DNA of 64,000 nucleotides from Marivibrio halodurans. Its GTDB lineage: Bacteria > Pseudomonadota > Alphaproteobacteria > UBA8366 > Aestuariispiraceae. The translations under genes were made by a program, and so were the position numbers. Where the stretch lies: positions 434,001 through 498,000 of the forward strand of contig NZ_JAGMWN010000002.1 in NCBI RefSeq assembly GCF_017963645.1. The letters are read 5' to 3'. Shown piece by piece: positions 7,958-16,644 of this stretch (positions are counted from its first letter, which is position 1; every line of letters starts with the position of its first letter). The notes beneath the pieces are model-generated. The model was given only the letters and a program-made list of their open reading frames with translations. It did not search any database and had not been told where the DNA came from.

Positions 7958-8488
7958 GTGCCGAACCACGCGATAGGCCGAAGCGAGGAAACCGAGGGTC
8001 CGGGCGGGGAAACCTCGATCGAGGGAATGCATGAAATATTGCGTGAACATCTGCGTCTGCAGATGAGGCGGAACGGTTTGTCCCAGCGGGGGTTGTCACG
8101 ACTCGCGGCTCTGGATGAAACCGCGGTCAAGCAAATCCTGAGCGGCCGCTCCCGCTCGCCGCGACTTGACACGGTCGCGCGTCTTGCCTCCGCCCTGAAC
8201 ACATCGGTCGCTGATCTCATCGGGGAAAGTGCCGCCGACAGTTCAATATATTCGGTTCTGACGCGGGTTTTCGACCTGTTGCGCGATCATGCTCTTCTTT
8301 CACTTGATGAGCAGGAGAGCCGCATGGTCGCCGCGGCGATCGCCGAATGCCTGAACGATGCCGTGACGGATAAATCCACGTCCGACCCATCGGAGCATGT
8401 GGCGGCCGTCGTGCGGAATCTCGTAAGCGCGCGGAAATTCAAGGAGTCCGGGATGGATGATTCCGGGGGGCAATCCAGACCCGATTGA
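7958..8488 (+). CDS. XRE-family HTH transcriptional regulator (distinct from the three paralogues)
   Basis: A 176-residue protein with a helix-turn-helix around residues 25-90: LREHLRLQMRRNGLSQRGLS, then ETAVKQILSGRSRSPRLDTV and ALNTSVADLIGE, the usual C1/Cro layout. The C-terminal half is helical and acidic (LSLDEQESRMVAAAIAECL) and may be for dimerisation or ligand sensing; I recognise no domain. The start is GTG 7958, with GGGGGAGAAGG just upstream at 7943-7953. An internal ATG at 8027 lacks proper spacing from a ribosome site. It is read divergently from paralogue 1. It does not carry the SFQQVQKYEKG segment of its neighbours and so is not a recent duplicate of them. Confidence 0.82.
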   Translation: MPNHAIGRSEETEGPGGETSIEGMHEILREHLRLQMRRNGLSQRGLSRLAALDETAVKQILSGRSRSPRLDTVARLASALNTSVADLIGESAADSSIYSVLTRVFDLLRDHALLSLDEQESRMVAAAIAECLNDAVTDKSTSDPSEHVAAVVRNLVSARKFKESGMDDSGGQSRPD

Positions 8489-8515
8489 TCGCCCCTCCCC
8501 GATTGATCGCCCCTC
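8481..8515. repeat. Two tandem 17-bp repeats at the end of the XRE gene
   Basis: The 17-mer CCGATTGATCGCCCCTC occurs at 8481-8497 and again at 8499-8515, a period of 18 bp. The first copy spans the stop codon of the plus-strand XRE gene. It may be a simple slippage duplication or a binding site pair. Confidence 0.8.
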
Positions 8516-8712
8516 ATGGAACGGCCGCGCTTACTGTATCAGAGTGTGGCGCGTTTATTCTGAACCGCCTGAGTCGCCTTTTTCGGTTTCCTGGGGGGAG
8601 GGGCGACGGACGCGGCGATGCGGCAGGATCTCATCCGCGCCGTCTTCTCGGGCAGCGGTTATCGGGGGCACCGATACGGCGATGCGGCGTCGCGAGCGCC
8701 CATCCGGTGGCG

Positions 8713-9102
8713 TTAATGGTTTCCGCCGCTCGTTTGGGTACGGGCAAGCGTCCGGATCATGTCCCGCACGATTTCGCGGGTGCTTTGATCGGGAATCCGA
8801 ATCCAGTCACGGGCGACCCGCGCTGCGTCCCGGTCCAGCAACACATCTTCATTGTCGCTCGGCCGGGTCGTCGTCTCGCTCGTCTCAAGGCCCTCGAAAA
8901 GCGCTTCGACCGGCATGTTGAGGACGCCGGCGATCTGGATCAGGCGCGACGCGCCCATCCGGTTCGTTCCCTTCTCGTACTTCTGTACCTGTTGGAAGCT
9001 GAGGCCAATCCGTTCCGCCAAGGCCTGTTGCGATAGGCCGGCCCGAACCCGCAATTCGCGGACCCGGCGCCCGACGGCGATATCGGTTGGGTGAGCTGCC
9101 AT
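8713..9102 (-). CDS. XRE-family HTH transcriptional regulator, paralogue 2
   Basis: A 129-residue regulator closely related to the genes at 7182 and 9365. The HTH spans about residues 9-66, with VGRRVRELRVRAGLSQQALA and SFQQVQKYEKGTNRMGASRL. The C-terminal tail has LDRDAARVARDWIRIPDQST, which parallels the tail of paralogue 1, so these two are the closest pair. ATG 9102 follows GAGGAG on the minus strand. There are 262 bp between it and paralogue 3, so each probably has its own promoter. Genes of this type are common in alphaproteobacteria, but I know no defined role for them. Confidence 0.87.
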   Translation of the reverse strand: MAAHPTDIAVGRRVRELRVRAGLSQQALAERIGLSFQQVQKYEKGTNRMGASRLIQIAGVLNMPVEALFEGLETSETTTRPSDNEDVLLDRDAARVARDWIRIPDQSTREIVRDMIRTLARTQTSGGNH

Positions 9103-9364
9103 GGCGATCTCCTCGCTCCCTGTATTCCGGCCCTACATGACGGACGGACGTCGCATGGACGCGATGCGCTCTGTCCCGTCCGCCTTCATCGAATCGCCCT
9201 CGGCCAAGTCCGGTATTCACCGGACCGGCCGCAGCATCCATACGCGAGAATCTCGCAATCCTCGCGTGGACACACAATTTATAGTAGGTCAGGAGGTCGG
9301 GTTTGTCACCCCTCTCGTCGGCCACACCCATCGGGGGTAGCGTGGATGGGGCGGGGCCGCCCGA

Positions 9365-9733
9365 TCAGGGTCCGCTTTCAGCCTCGTAGGCGGAATCGAT
9401 CAGGCCGATGATCTGCCGTCGCAAGGTATCATTACTGAGCTTGTGAAGTTTCGCGGCGGTGGCGATCGCCTTTCGGGAGAGTTCGGCCTGGTTGACTTCC
9501 GACATCTTAGGGCCGCCTTCCAGCCCCTCGAAGAAATACGGAACCGGCAGGTCGAGCGCGATGGCGGTTGCCCAAAGTCGTGACGCGCCGAGACGGTTCG
9601 TGCCCTTCTCGTACTTCTGAACTTGCTGGAAACTCACGCCGAGCAACGCGCCGAGCTCGGTCTGGCTCATCCACTTCGCGACACGGGCGTCGCGAACCTT
9701 CCGTCCCACATGCACATCGGTCGGATGCGGCAT
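9365..9733 (-). CDS. XRE-family HTH transcriptional regulator, paralogue 3
   Basis: A 122-residue regulator with the same start (MPHPTD) and HTH as paralogues 1 and 2 (VGRKVRDARVAKWMSQTEL; SFQQVQKYEKGTNRLGASRL), but with a different tail (LSRKAIATAAKLHKLSND). It is thus the most diverged of the three. ATG 9733 is preceded by GGGAGG and AGGAG on the minus strand. An upstream in-frame extension to 9799 has no matching segment in the paralogues. The conserved recognition helix suggests that the three may bind overlapping operators. Confidence 0.86.
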   Translation of the reverse strand: MPHPTDVHVGRKVRDARVAKWMSQTELGALLGVSFQQVQKYEKGTNRLGASRLWATAIALDLPVPYFFEGLEGGPKMSEVNQAELSRKAIATAAKLHKLSNDTLRRQIIGLIDSAYEAESGP

Positions 9734-10112
9734 ACTCCTAACCTCCCGTACACTGATCGTGGCGCGACCGTCCGAACCGTTGGTCAGCCCGGGCGTCACC
9801 TCTCCCCTCCTTGCCGCGTCGACGGCGCGTCGCGCCGACGTTCGAGCCCTGAGCTTGCCACGACGAAATTTCAGGCGCGCGCAACGAGGCGCGCTATCTA
9901 AAAGCCCACATGTCGATCAAGCACCCGACTTCCGTGCACTCGCTTTAGGTGAGCGTGCGATACTACCGCACGGCCGTCTTTGGATACAAGAGCCAAGCCC
10001 GATACATCTCCGTTTACCAAGTACAAAGGGCGGACAACCATTGATGTTACGCGTCATCCGGATGCTTCCTAATGAGGGTGTCCGGCGCGTGGAAACGGCG
10101 CGTGGAAAAGGA
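9734..10112. other. Intergenic gap upstream of XRE paralogue 3
   Basis: This stretch separates the giant RTX gene's terminator from paralogue 3. It must hold the minus-strand promoter of paralogue 3. Frames on the plus strand are open by chance but Arg/Pro-rich with no ribosome site. I see no further defined element. Confidence 0.5.
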
Positions 10113-10147
10113 GAAGCCCGCCTTCTCGGGTCGAGGAGACGGGCTTC
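10113..10147 (-). terminator. Intrinsic terminator of the FecR-RTX gene
   Basis: GAAGCCCG (10113-10120) pairs with CGGGCTTC (10140-10147), and the stem continues inward through CTTCTC/GAGGAG with one G-U pair. On the minus strand the stem is followed by CTCCTTTTCC, giving a short T-run. It lies 50 bp after the stop codon of the giant gene. Confidence 0.75.
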
Positions 10148-10197
10148 ATCGGGCGTTCACAAACCCGTCGGGCGTGGCCGCGCCCCCGCGCCGGCGC

Positions 10198-13100
10198 TCA
10201 GGAGGCGTCGGGAACCTGTTCGGTTTCCTCGATGGTGATCTTCACCGCGATGTCGCCATGCATCAGGGAGAATTCATCACTGGCACCATATTCCTGCCCG
10301 TCGATCTTCACCGTGTCGTCCTGCCCTTTCAGGATGGTGAGTTCGTTGTTCTCGTCGGTCATCGAGATGATGTCCTCGAGTGAAAGATTGACGTTTGTCT
10401 GCCCCCCGGTATTGACGATATCGAGAGCTTCGATGTTCTCGACGCCGGTCACATCCTCGCTGTCGATGCTTCCGTCGGTGGGACCGTTCGTGACTTTCAG
10501 CGTGTCCCGGCCGGAGCCGCCGTCGAGACCGGATCGGCCGCGGTCCAGCCCTTCGATCCCGTCCGTGCTGTTCGCGTCGAGCGCCTGATCGACGCTGTCG
10601 TGCCGGGCCCCGAAATCAGTCTGTCCGCCCATCGCCGAAAGATCGTCACCAGAGACTTCCATCACGTCGTCGCCGGCCCCGCCCAGCAGCAGGTCGTCGC
10701 CGCCCTTGGCCACGAGCCGGTCGTTGCCGTCGCCGCCGGCCAGGATATTGGCCGCGTCGTTGCCGATGATGACATCGTCGCCGGCTCCACCCGCGACATG
10801 ATCGGCGCCGGTCCAGACATCGCCGCCCAGGTCGACCTCCAGCGTATTCTCCACGCCCGCCGCCGCGGCGACCCAGTCATGGCCCGCGCCCATGTCGATC
10901 CCGTCGAAAAGTTGATCGAGATCCTCCTGGCTCAGCGCGTCCTCGTCATTGCCGCTGCGCAGCAACCAGGTGTCGAAGGCGTCCGTATCCGGCGCCTCGA
11001 CCGCGACGGAGAAGCCGACGGTCCCGCCGCTGAGCGCGACATAATCGTCATGGACGCTGCCGCCGGTGAGGTTGACCGAATCCTCCGCCTCGAAGACGCG
11101 GTCGCCCAATTCTATCCGGTTGACCAGGACGTTGGAGGCGCTATCGACGGCCTTGATCTCGATATCGACCGTCTCGCCCTCGGTCACCTCGATGCCGCCA
11201 ATCTCGACCGTGCCCCATTCGCCGAGTTGGCCGTGCGCCACGGTGGCGATGAAAATGCCGAGGCTGATGCCGTTGACGATTACCTCGAACCGGCCATTGC
11301 TGCCCTGGCCTTGGTTGCCGTCACCGTTGGAGCCGCCGCCATTGCCCTGGTTTGCGAACCAGTGGTCGAAGCCTTCCCATTCGCCGTCGTCGTCATCCTC
11401 GCCACCCTGCGCGCCGTTGCCGGTCCGTGCGACGGTGATGGTCAGCGTTTCGATGGTGGTTTGCGGTTCGGTGATCTCGGCCAGGCCGGAAACGACGGCG
11501 CCTTCGCCGTCGGCCTCGGTCACGAAGGCGACGCTGTCATTCTGCGCCCCTTCGGAATCCGCGATCTCGGCTGCGCTTGGTTCGACCGCGACGCCGGTTT
11601 CCGCCGCCTCGGAGGAAATGCCGTCGTCGTCGGTGACGGCGATACTGATCGTGCGCGCGCCCGGCTCCGGGGCGTCGTCGTCATTGACCAACCGGATCGC
11701 CGAGAGCGCTTCCTCATAGGCGGCCACCGGCGCGTCACCGGAGAGGACGAGGGTGAAGTTGCCCTCCCCATCGGGTCCGGCCGACAGAATCTCTAGCCCC
11801 GTCGCCTGCAGGACGCCCGCGTCGATCGTCAACGCGTCGCCCGCCTGCATGCCTTGCGAGATGGTCACGCTGGCCTGCATCAGGGTCGGGCTGTCGGCAT
11901 CCTGGATCGCGATATCGCGCGCCACGGGCGTGCCGGCGAAGAGCGCATCGGTATCGATCACCAACGGCTCCAAACCCGTGACGGTGGGGGAGAAGGTCTT
12001 CTCCGTTCCGTCGACGAAAAGCTGCACATCCTCGACATTCTGGAAATCGAGGCCGATGCTCTCCACGCTTTGCAGGGCGGAGGGGTCGAGCTTCGCGGCC
12101 TTGATCGCTTCCGCGATTTCAGCGATGGCCTGCTCCAGCGCATCCATGCCGGTGGACAGTTCGATGCGCAACGTGTCGTATCCGTCGCCGCCGTCATAGG
12201 TGACGCCGGGACCATCTTGAGCGAAATTGAAGATCGCCGTGTCGTCGCCGTCACCACCGCGCAACGTGTCATTTCCGCCGCCGCCGGTTAGAACGTCGTC
12301 ACCGGCATCGCCATCGATCACGTCGTCGCCGTCGCTACCATGCAAGGTATCGTTGCCGTCGCCGCCGCGGAGGGTGTCGTTGCCCGTGCCGCCGTCGAGC
12401 ACGTCATCGCCCTCGCCGCCGTCGAGAACGTCGTTCCCGCCGCCGCCGGTCAGCGTATCGTCGCCGCCCCCGCCATAGAGTTCGTCGTCGTCGTCGCTGC
12501 CGATCAGCGTATCGTCGCCTTCGGCACCATAGAGGGTGTCGCCCCCCGTGCCGCCGTCGAGCACGTCATCGCCCTCGCCGCCGTCGAGTACGTCGCTCCC
12601 ACCGCCGCCGGTCAGGGTGTCGTTGCCGCCCCCGCCATAGAGCGCGTCGTCATCGTCCCCACCGAGCAGTATGTCGTCGCCTTCGGCGCCATAAAGCGTG
12701 TCGCCGCCGCCGCCGCCGTCGATCACGTCGTTGCCGCCGCCCCCGTCGATCGTGTCCGCGTTGTCGGTGCCGCCGATCGTGTCGTCGCTGTCGCCGGCGA
12801 TGATGTCGACACCCTGCACGCGCAGGGAGTCGATCGGGATTTCCTCCCCCTCGAGGCCGAGGACTGTCAGGCTCTCCACCCCCTGGACACGGAGGTTGAG
12901 TGTCTCGAAGACCCGCACCTCCTCGGGCCCTGGGCCGGAGGCGATCCAGTCGTGGAGAGCGATGATGTCGCTGACGATATCGGCATAGATCAGATCCGTC
13001 GGCCCGACGGTCAGCGTCAGGTTGAGCGCATCGCTCCCCGCGCCGCCATCCACGATGTCACGTCCGGCATCGGGATCGATCGTGAGGGAGAGGGTGTCGT

Positions 13101-16100
13101 CCCCGTCACCCGCGATAAGCGTGTCGGCGCCGGTCCCGCCGTCGAGCACGTCATCGCCCGGCCCGTTGCCGGAAGCGATGGTGACCGTCAGGGAATCGGT
13201 GAAGGTGGCGGTGTCGCTGCCGCCATCCTGATCGATATCCGTCACGGTCGTGGTGATGCCGATGGTGAAATCGCCCAGGCCGGCCGGGACGAGGGCCTGA
13301 AGCCCGTCGAGATCGCTCGGCGCGAAGGCATGCCCGATGTCGTAGGGGGTGCCCTGCGCGTCGGTCAGGACAACGCCGGCGGGAAGTGTGAAGGTGAGGG
13401 CTAGGCTCTCGGAACCGTCGATATCCTCGCCGGCACCGGCCTCGATCGTGAGCGGAATGAGCGTGGCCGCGTTCGACCCGTCGCCGGTCAGGACATCGTC
13501 GCCCGCCCCGCCGGTCAGGGTGTCGTTGCCGGCGCCGCCGGTCAGCACGTCGTCTCCGTCCGTACCCTCCAGAAGGTCGTCGCCGGCATTGCCCTCGACC
13601 CCGGCGGCATCTTCCGCCACGACCGACGGCGTATCCGGCACGGGGGCGACCACGGCGACCGCGCTCGCCGCCGCGGAGGACGTGCCGCCGGTCAGTAAGC
13701 TCGTCGTGGTCGCCGAGACGGAAAGCGTGAAATCCGCGCTGACATTGGCGGGCGGCGTGATCGCCAGGCCGGCGAGTTGGTCCGGCGTCAGGTCGATCGC
13801 CGTGCCGCCGGGGAAGTTGTCGCCCGCGGCATTGGTGAGAACATATCCCTCCGGCACGCCGTCGAGCGTCACGATGGTTTGCATCGCCGCGCCCGTCGCG
13901 ACCGAAAGACCGATCGTGACCGGAATGCTCTCATCCTCGTTCGCGGGGCCGGCCGCGAGGGAAAGGGCGGTGGTGGTGTCCTGCTGCGGCCCGTCGATCG
14001 TGATCGTCTCGATTCCACTCAACGTCAGGCCGAGCGCCGGGAAGGTGCCCTGCTGCCCGGAATGCAGCGCCGCGAGCGCCTGCAGGATATCAGGATCGGT
14101 CAGATCGGCCGCGGTGTAGCTGACGACCACCCGGTCATTGCCGGCGCCGCCGTCGATCACGTCGGCGCCGTCGCCGACGCGATAGAGGATGGTGTCGTTG
14201 CCCGCGCCCGCATTGATCGCGTCACCGCCGGCCCCGCCGTCGATCGTGTCGTCGCCGTCACCGCCGAGGATGATGTCGTCGCCCGTCCCGCCATAGAGCA
14301 GGTCGTTGCCCGTCCCGCCGTCGATCAGGTCGTTACCGGCATTGCCGTAAATGACATCCGCGCCGCTGCCGCCGGTCAGATTGTCGCCGGAATAGACACT
14401 GGTCGTGTCGCCCCCGGCATAGTCGCCCCCCCGGATCACGTCGTTGCCGGCGCCGCCATCGGCGACGACGCGCTTGTCGGTGGCGCTGGCATCGATCGAA
14501 TCATTGCCGGCGCCGCCATCGATCAGGACGGTTTCGTTGATGATATCGGTGTTCGAGAGGTCGCCGACCGACGCACTGTCATTGCCCGTGCCGAGATCGA
14601 GGTCGAATTCCTCCACCTCGCTCATGGTGATGATGGTACCGTTCGATTCGGTGATGATGACGTTGCCGCTCGCGTCCTGCCCAACGGTCCAGCCGGTGGG
14701 AACGGCGCTCTGGGACATGCTGATGGTGAAGATGTCCTTGCCCGGACCGCTGGAGCCGACGACCGTGCCGACGACCGGATTGCTCGGATCGTAGCGGAAG
14801 GCATAGCGCCCGGAGAACGGCGCGTTCGGCAAGCTGTCATTGAAGGGCGAGGAGGAAATCGGGCCGGACGGGCCTAGCGGCGCCCCGGGTCCCGCGGAGG
14901 GGACGAAAGAGTCGTTGTCGCCATACCGGTCGTCCAATCCGGTGAAATAATCGTAAGCCCCGCGGCCATCGTCGTTGTCGTTCGCCAGCGTGCCGGATTG
15001 CAGCGACCCCGATCCTTCCAACAGGCCGTTCAGCAGACGCAGGAAGGCCGCGCTCTTGGTGACGGCGGCGATGGCGCCGCTCGGCCCGGCGGCCGTGTCC
15101 ACATCATTGAGTTGGTCGGCGAGCTTCTCCATCTCGGAATCGTCGAGCACGGCCTGATCGCCGGTCTCCCCATCCGAGGATTCGCCATCCTGGCCGTCTC
15201 GGTTGAGCGACGGCTGGTCGGGAGAGAAGGCGATGGCCTCCCCATACATCCGCGCCTGTTGCAACGGGTCCATCGTGGTGACGTCGCTCGGCGCGATATC
15301 GTAGGCCGCGACATAGGTCGTCTGCCCGACCGAACTCAGCACCTGCTCGCCGCCGGCATTGCGCACGGTCACCGCGCCCTCGAACAGGGTGACCGTGGTC
15401 TCCCCATCCTCGGCGCCAACATTGACGCCGTACTTGGTGCCGCGGATACCGATCGTGGCGACCGGCGTGCGGACCTCCACATCCTCCGGATTGGTCTTGC
15501 CGATATGGCCCGAGGCGAAGACGAAGGCGCCCTGCACCACGTCGAACAGCTGGTTGCCCGACTGGTTGCTGTCGTCATAGACCATCTGGTCGACGACGAT
15601 GCGGGCCTGGCTGCCCATCGACATGGTGCTGTCGTCGACGAACAGGACACCGAGGGCGGAATCCGTCCCGGTGACGATGGTGTCGTTCTCGTAGATCTGG
15701 GAGCCGGCCTCGAGCGGTTCCTCCGTGCCGTCGGCGCGGATCACCGTGGCCGTGCCCTTCATCGCGTCGATGGTGCCGACGGCCTCGCCGAACGCGCTCG
15801 CGTCGCTGGCGATGCCGTCGGATTGCGCGATCTGACCCGCGGTTTCCGGCCCGGCGAGCTTCGCCGCCGTCTCGCCCAGGATGCGCGCGCCGCCCTCGGT
15901 CATCAACGTCGCCAGCGCGTCGGGCCCGCCGGCGAAGAAATCGACCACGACGATCGTGTCGCCGCCGGGCAGTTCGATATGGAGATCGAAGCCCTCGCGC
16001 GCGAAATCGCCTTGCAGCGCCTCGTTGCCGCCGGGGAGGAGGACCGGGTCTCCGGTCCCGCCCAGATTGACGAACAGGGTTTCGCCCGCACCGTTGCCGG

Positions 16101-16128
16101 TGTCGGCGTTGGACCCTTCGGTCGGCAT
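10198..16128 (-). CDS. Giant FecR-domain RTX calcium-binding protein (about 1976 aa), putative type I secreted adhesin
   Basis: A very long, acidic, almost Cys- and Lys-free protein. After an N-terminal domain (VNLGGTGDPVLLPGGN, HIELPGGDTIVVVDFF) comes a FecR-like domain (residues about 115-250) with VEVRTPVATIGIRGTKYGV. RTX nonapeptides (GGxGxDxUx) follow in blocks at about residues 543-660, 850-883, 1109-1299 and 1776-1823. Between them are beta-sandwich-like segments (for example ITIDGPQQDTTTALSLAAGP) and near the C-terminus a carbohydrate-binding-like segment (FEVIVNGISLGIF). It lacks a Sec signal peptide, which fits type I secretion with Ca-dependent folding outside the cell, but no HlyB/HlyD/TolC genes are nearby. 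I start at ATG 16128; a GTG at 16281 would add 51 atypical residues. It is probably a surface or biofilm protein (inference). Confidence 0.85.
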   Translation of the reverse strand: MPTEGSNADTGNGAGETLFVNLGGTGDPVLLPGGNEALQGDFAREGFDLHIELPGGDTIVVVDFFAGGPDALATLMTEGGARILGETAAKLAGPETAGQIAQSDGIASDASAFGEAVGTIDAMKGTATVIRADGTEEPLEAGSQIYENDTIVTGTDSALGVLFVDDSTMSMGSQARIVVDQMVYDDSNQSGNQLFDVVQGAFVFASGHIGKTNPEDVEVRTPVATIGIRGTKYGVNVGAEDGETTVTLFEGAVTVRNAGGEQVLSSVGQTTYVAAYDIAPSDVTTMDPLQQARMYGEAIAFSPDQPSLNRDGQDGESSDGETGDQAVLDDSEMEKLADQLNDVDTAAGPSGAIAAVTKSAAFLRLLNGLLEGSGSLQSGTLANDNDDGRGAYDYFTGLDDRYGDNDSFVPSAGPGAPLGPSGPISSSPFNDSLPNAPFSGRYAFRYDPSNPVVGTVVGSSGPGKDIFTISMSQSAVPTGWTVGQDASGNVIITESNGTIITMSEVEEFDLDLGTGNDSASVGDLSNTDIINETVLIDGGAGNDSIDASATDKRVVADGGAGNDVIRGGDYAGGDTTSVYSGDNLTGGSGADVIYGNAGNDLIDGGTGNDLLYGGTGDDIILGGDGDDTIDGGAGGDAINAGAGNDTILYRVGDGADVIDGGAGNDRVVVSYTAADLTDPDILQALAALHSGQQGTFPALGLTLSGIETITIDGPQQDTTTALSLAAGPANEDESIPVTIGLSVATGAAMQTIVTLDGVPEGYVLTNAAGDNFPGGTAIDLTPDQLAGLAITPPANVSADFTLSVSATTTSLLTGGTSSAAASAVAVVAPVPDTPSVVAEDAAGVEGNAGDDLLEGTDGDDVLTGGAGNDTLTGGAGDDVLTGDGSNAATLIPLTIEAGAGEDIDGSESLALTFTLPAGVVLTDAQGTPYDIGHAFAPSDLDGLQALVPAGLGDFTIGITTTVTDIDQDGGSDTATFTDSLTVTIASGNGPGDDVLDGGTGADTLIAGDGDDTLSLTIDPDAGRDIVDGGAGSDALNLTLTVGPTDLIYADIVSDIIALHDWIASGPGPEEVRVFETLNLRVQGVESLTVLGLEGEEIPIDSLRVQGVDIIAGDSDDTIGGTDNADTIDGGGGNDVIDGGGGGDTLYGAEGDDILLGGDDDDALYGGGGNDTLTGGGGSDVLDGGEGDDVLDGGTGGDTLYGAEGDDTLIGSDDDDELYGGGGDDTLTGGGGNDVLDGGEGDDVLDGGTGNDTLRGGDGNDTLHGSDGDDVIDGDAGDDVLTGGGGNDTLRGGDGDDTAIFNFAQDGPGVTYDGGDGYDTLRIELSTGMDALEQAIAEIAEAIKAAKLDPSALQSVESIGLDFQNVEDVQLFVDGTEKTFSPTVTGLEPLVIDTDALFAGTPVARDIAIQDADSPTLMQASVTISQGMQAGDALTIDAGVLQATGLEILSAGPDGEGNFTLVLSGDAPVAAYEEALSAIRLVNDDDAPEPGARTISIAVTDDDGISSEAAETGVAVEPSAAEIADSEGAQNDSVAFVTEADGEGAVVSGLAEITEPQTTIETLTITVARTGNGAQGGEDDDDGEWEGFDHWFANQGNGGGSNGDGNQGQGSNGRFEVIVNGISLGIFIATVAHGQLGEWGTVEIGGIEVTEGETVDIEIKAVDSASNVLVNRIELGDRVFEAEDSVNLTGGSVHDDYVALSGGTVGFSVAVEAPDTDAFDTWLLRSGNDEDALSQEDLDQLFDGIDMGAGHDWVAAAAGVENTLEVDLGGDVWTGADHVAGGAGDDVIIGNDAANILAGGDGNDRLVAKGGDDLLLGGAGDDVMEVSGDDLSAMGGQTDFGARHDSVDQALDANSTDGIEGLDRGRSGLDGGSGRDTLKVTNGPTDGSIDSEDVTGVENIEALDIVNTGGQTNVNLSLEDIISMTDENNELTILKGQDDTVKIDGQEYGASDEFSLMHGDIAVKITIEETEQVPDAS
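12385..12708 (-). repeat. Tandem 162-bp duplication inside the RTX block
   Basis: Two adjacent 54-codon units (12708-12547 and 12546-12385) each encode six RTX nonapeptides, beginning GGDTLYGAEGDD and ending GEGDDVLDGGT. They differ at only a handful of residues. This is recent internal expansion of the calcium-binding roll and a likely site of length variation between strains. Confidence 0.88.
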
Positions 16129-16427
16129 GCCGCGCAAGGAAAAGTCCTGTGCAGCGCCGTTCAGTGGCGTTGGCGAGCTAATAGCACACCTCGCTTTCAA
16201 CAGCGCCCCTATAGCGCGATGCCCGTCCAAACCCGGCACCGGCCATTCTGGCTGCGCCCATAAACCGGACGGACCACTCACGATCCCATAAGGTATTATG
16301 GCACGAAAGTGTCAGGAGCTGGAAAGGAAAAAAGGCAAGGAAAACAAACTTTTAACTACAATTTTCGTGAAATTTTAATAAAAAGTAATATAATGTCGGG
16401 GTTGCCACGCAATTGCTTTCGGCGATC

Positions 16428-16443
16428 TGTGATGACGATCACA
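16428..16443. promoter_or_regulatory. Perfect CRP-type palindrome upstream of the RTX gene
   Basis: TGTGAT-GACG-ATCACA is a perfect 6-4-6 inverted repeat and matches the core of the CRP/cAMP-receptor consensus exactly. Its centre is about 300 bp before ATG 16128 and about 50-60 bp upstream of the AT-rich -10 candidates, a plausible activator position. Which CRP/FNR-family protein of this organism would bind is unknown. Confidence 0.55.
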
Positions 16444-16585
16444 CTAAACCCGAATTCGGATTCGCCCGCAAGTGGCGACATACTGGGTTCGGATTCCACC
16501 GGAGTCCGCGAGCCGGCCGCCTCGGGCGTCCGGGAGGGGGGGACGGTGATCGCGAGGCAAGACGCGCGTTCGCCACCCGGCCAAT

Positions 16586-16615
16586 CGCGGTCGGGCCGGG
16601 CGCGGTCGGGCCGGG
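16586..16615. repeat. Tandem 15-bp duplication
   Basis: CGCGGTCGGGCCGGG occurs at 16586-16600 and again directly at 16601-16615. It lies near the 3' end of msrP in non-coding sequence. It could be a slippage product; no function is suggested. Confidence 0.8.
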
Positions 16616-16644
16616 GTGTCCCCATGTAGGCTGGGTGGGCTGGT

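Larger units (their letters stand above)
16129..16644. promoter_or_regulatory. Intergenic region with AT-rich promoter stretch for the RTX gene
   Basis: A 516-bp gap between msrP's stop and the RTX start. Positions 16320-16395 are strongly AT-rich (a minus-strand TATATT at 16392-16387 and TATTAA at 16380-16375 could serve as -10 elements) amid a GC-rich background. A CRP-type palindrome lies further upstream. A tandem 15-bp repeat occurs at 16586-16615. The region probably contains the RTX promoter and a long leader. Confidence 0.55.

Noticed and set aside
8619-8717. 33-codon plus-strand mini-frame starting MRQDLIRAVFSG
   Set aside because: The purine-rich stretch is too far upstream to act as a ribosome site and the frame runs into the end of the XRE gene; support is too weak.
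12230-12800. Regularly repeated DNA resembling a CRISPR array
   Set aside because: The repeats are in frame with RTX nonapeptides and have no unique spacers; they encode protein.
10232-16263. Many long open frames on the plus strand opposite the giant RTX gene
   Set aside because: They mirror the repetitive GGxGxD codons of the minus-strand gene, are Val/Ala/Ser-Pro-rich and lack ribosome sites.
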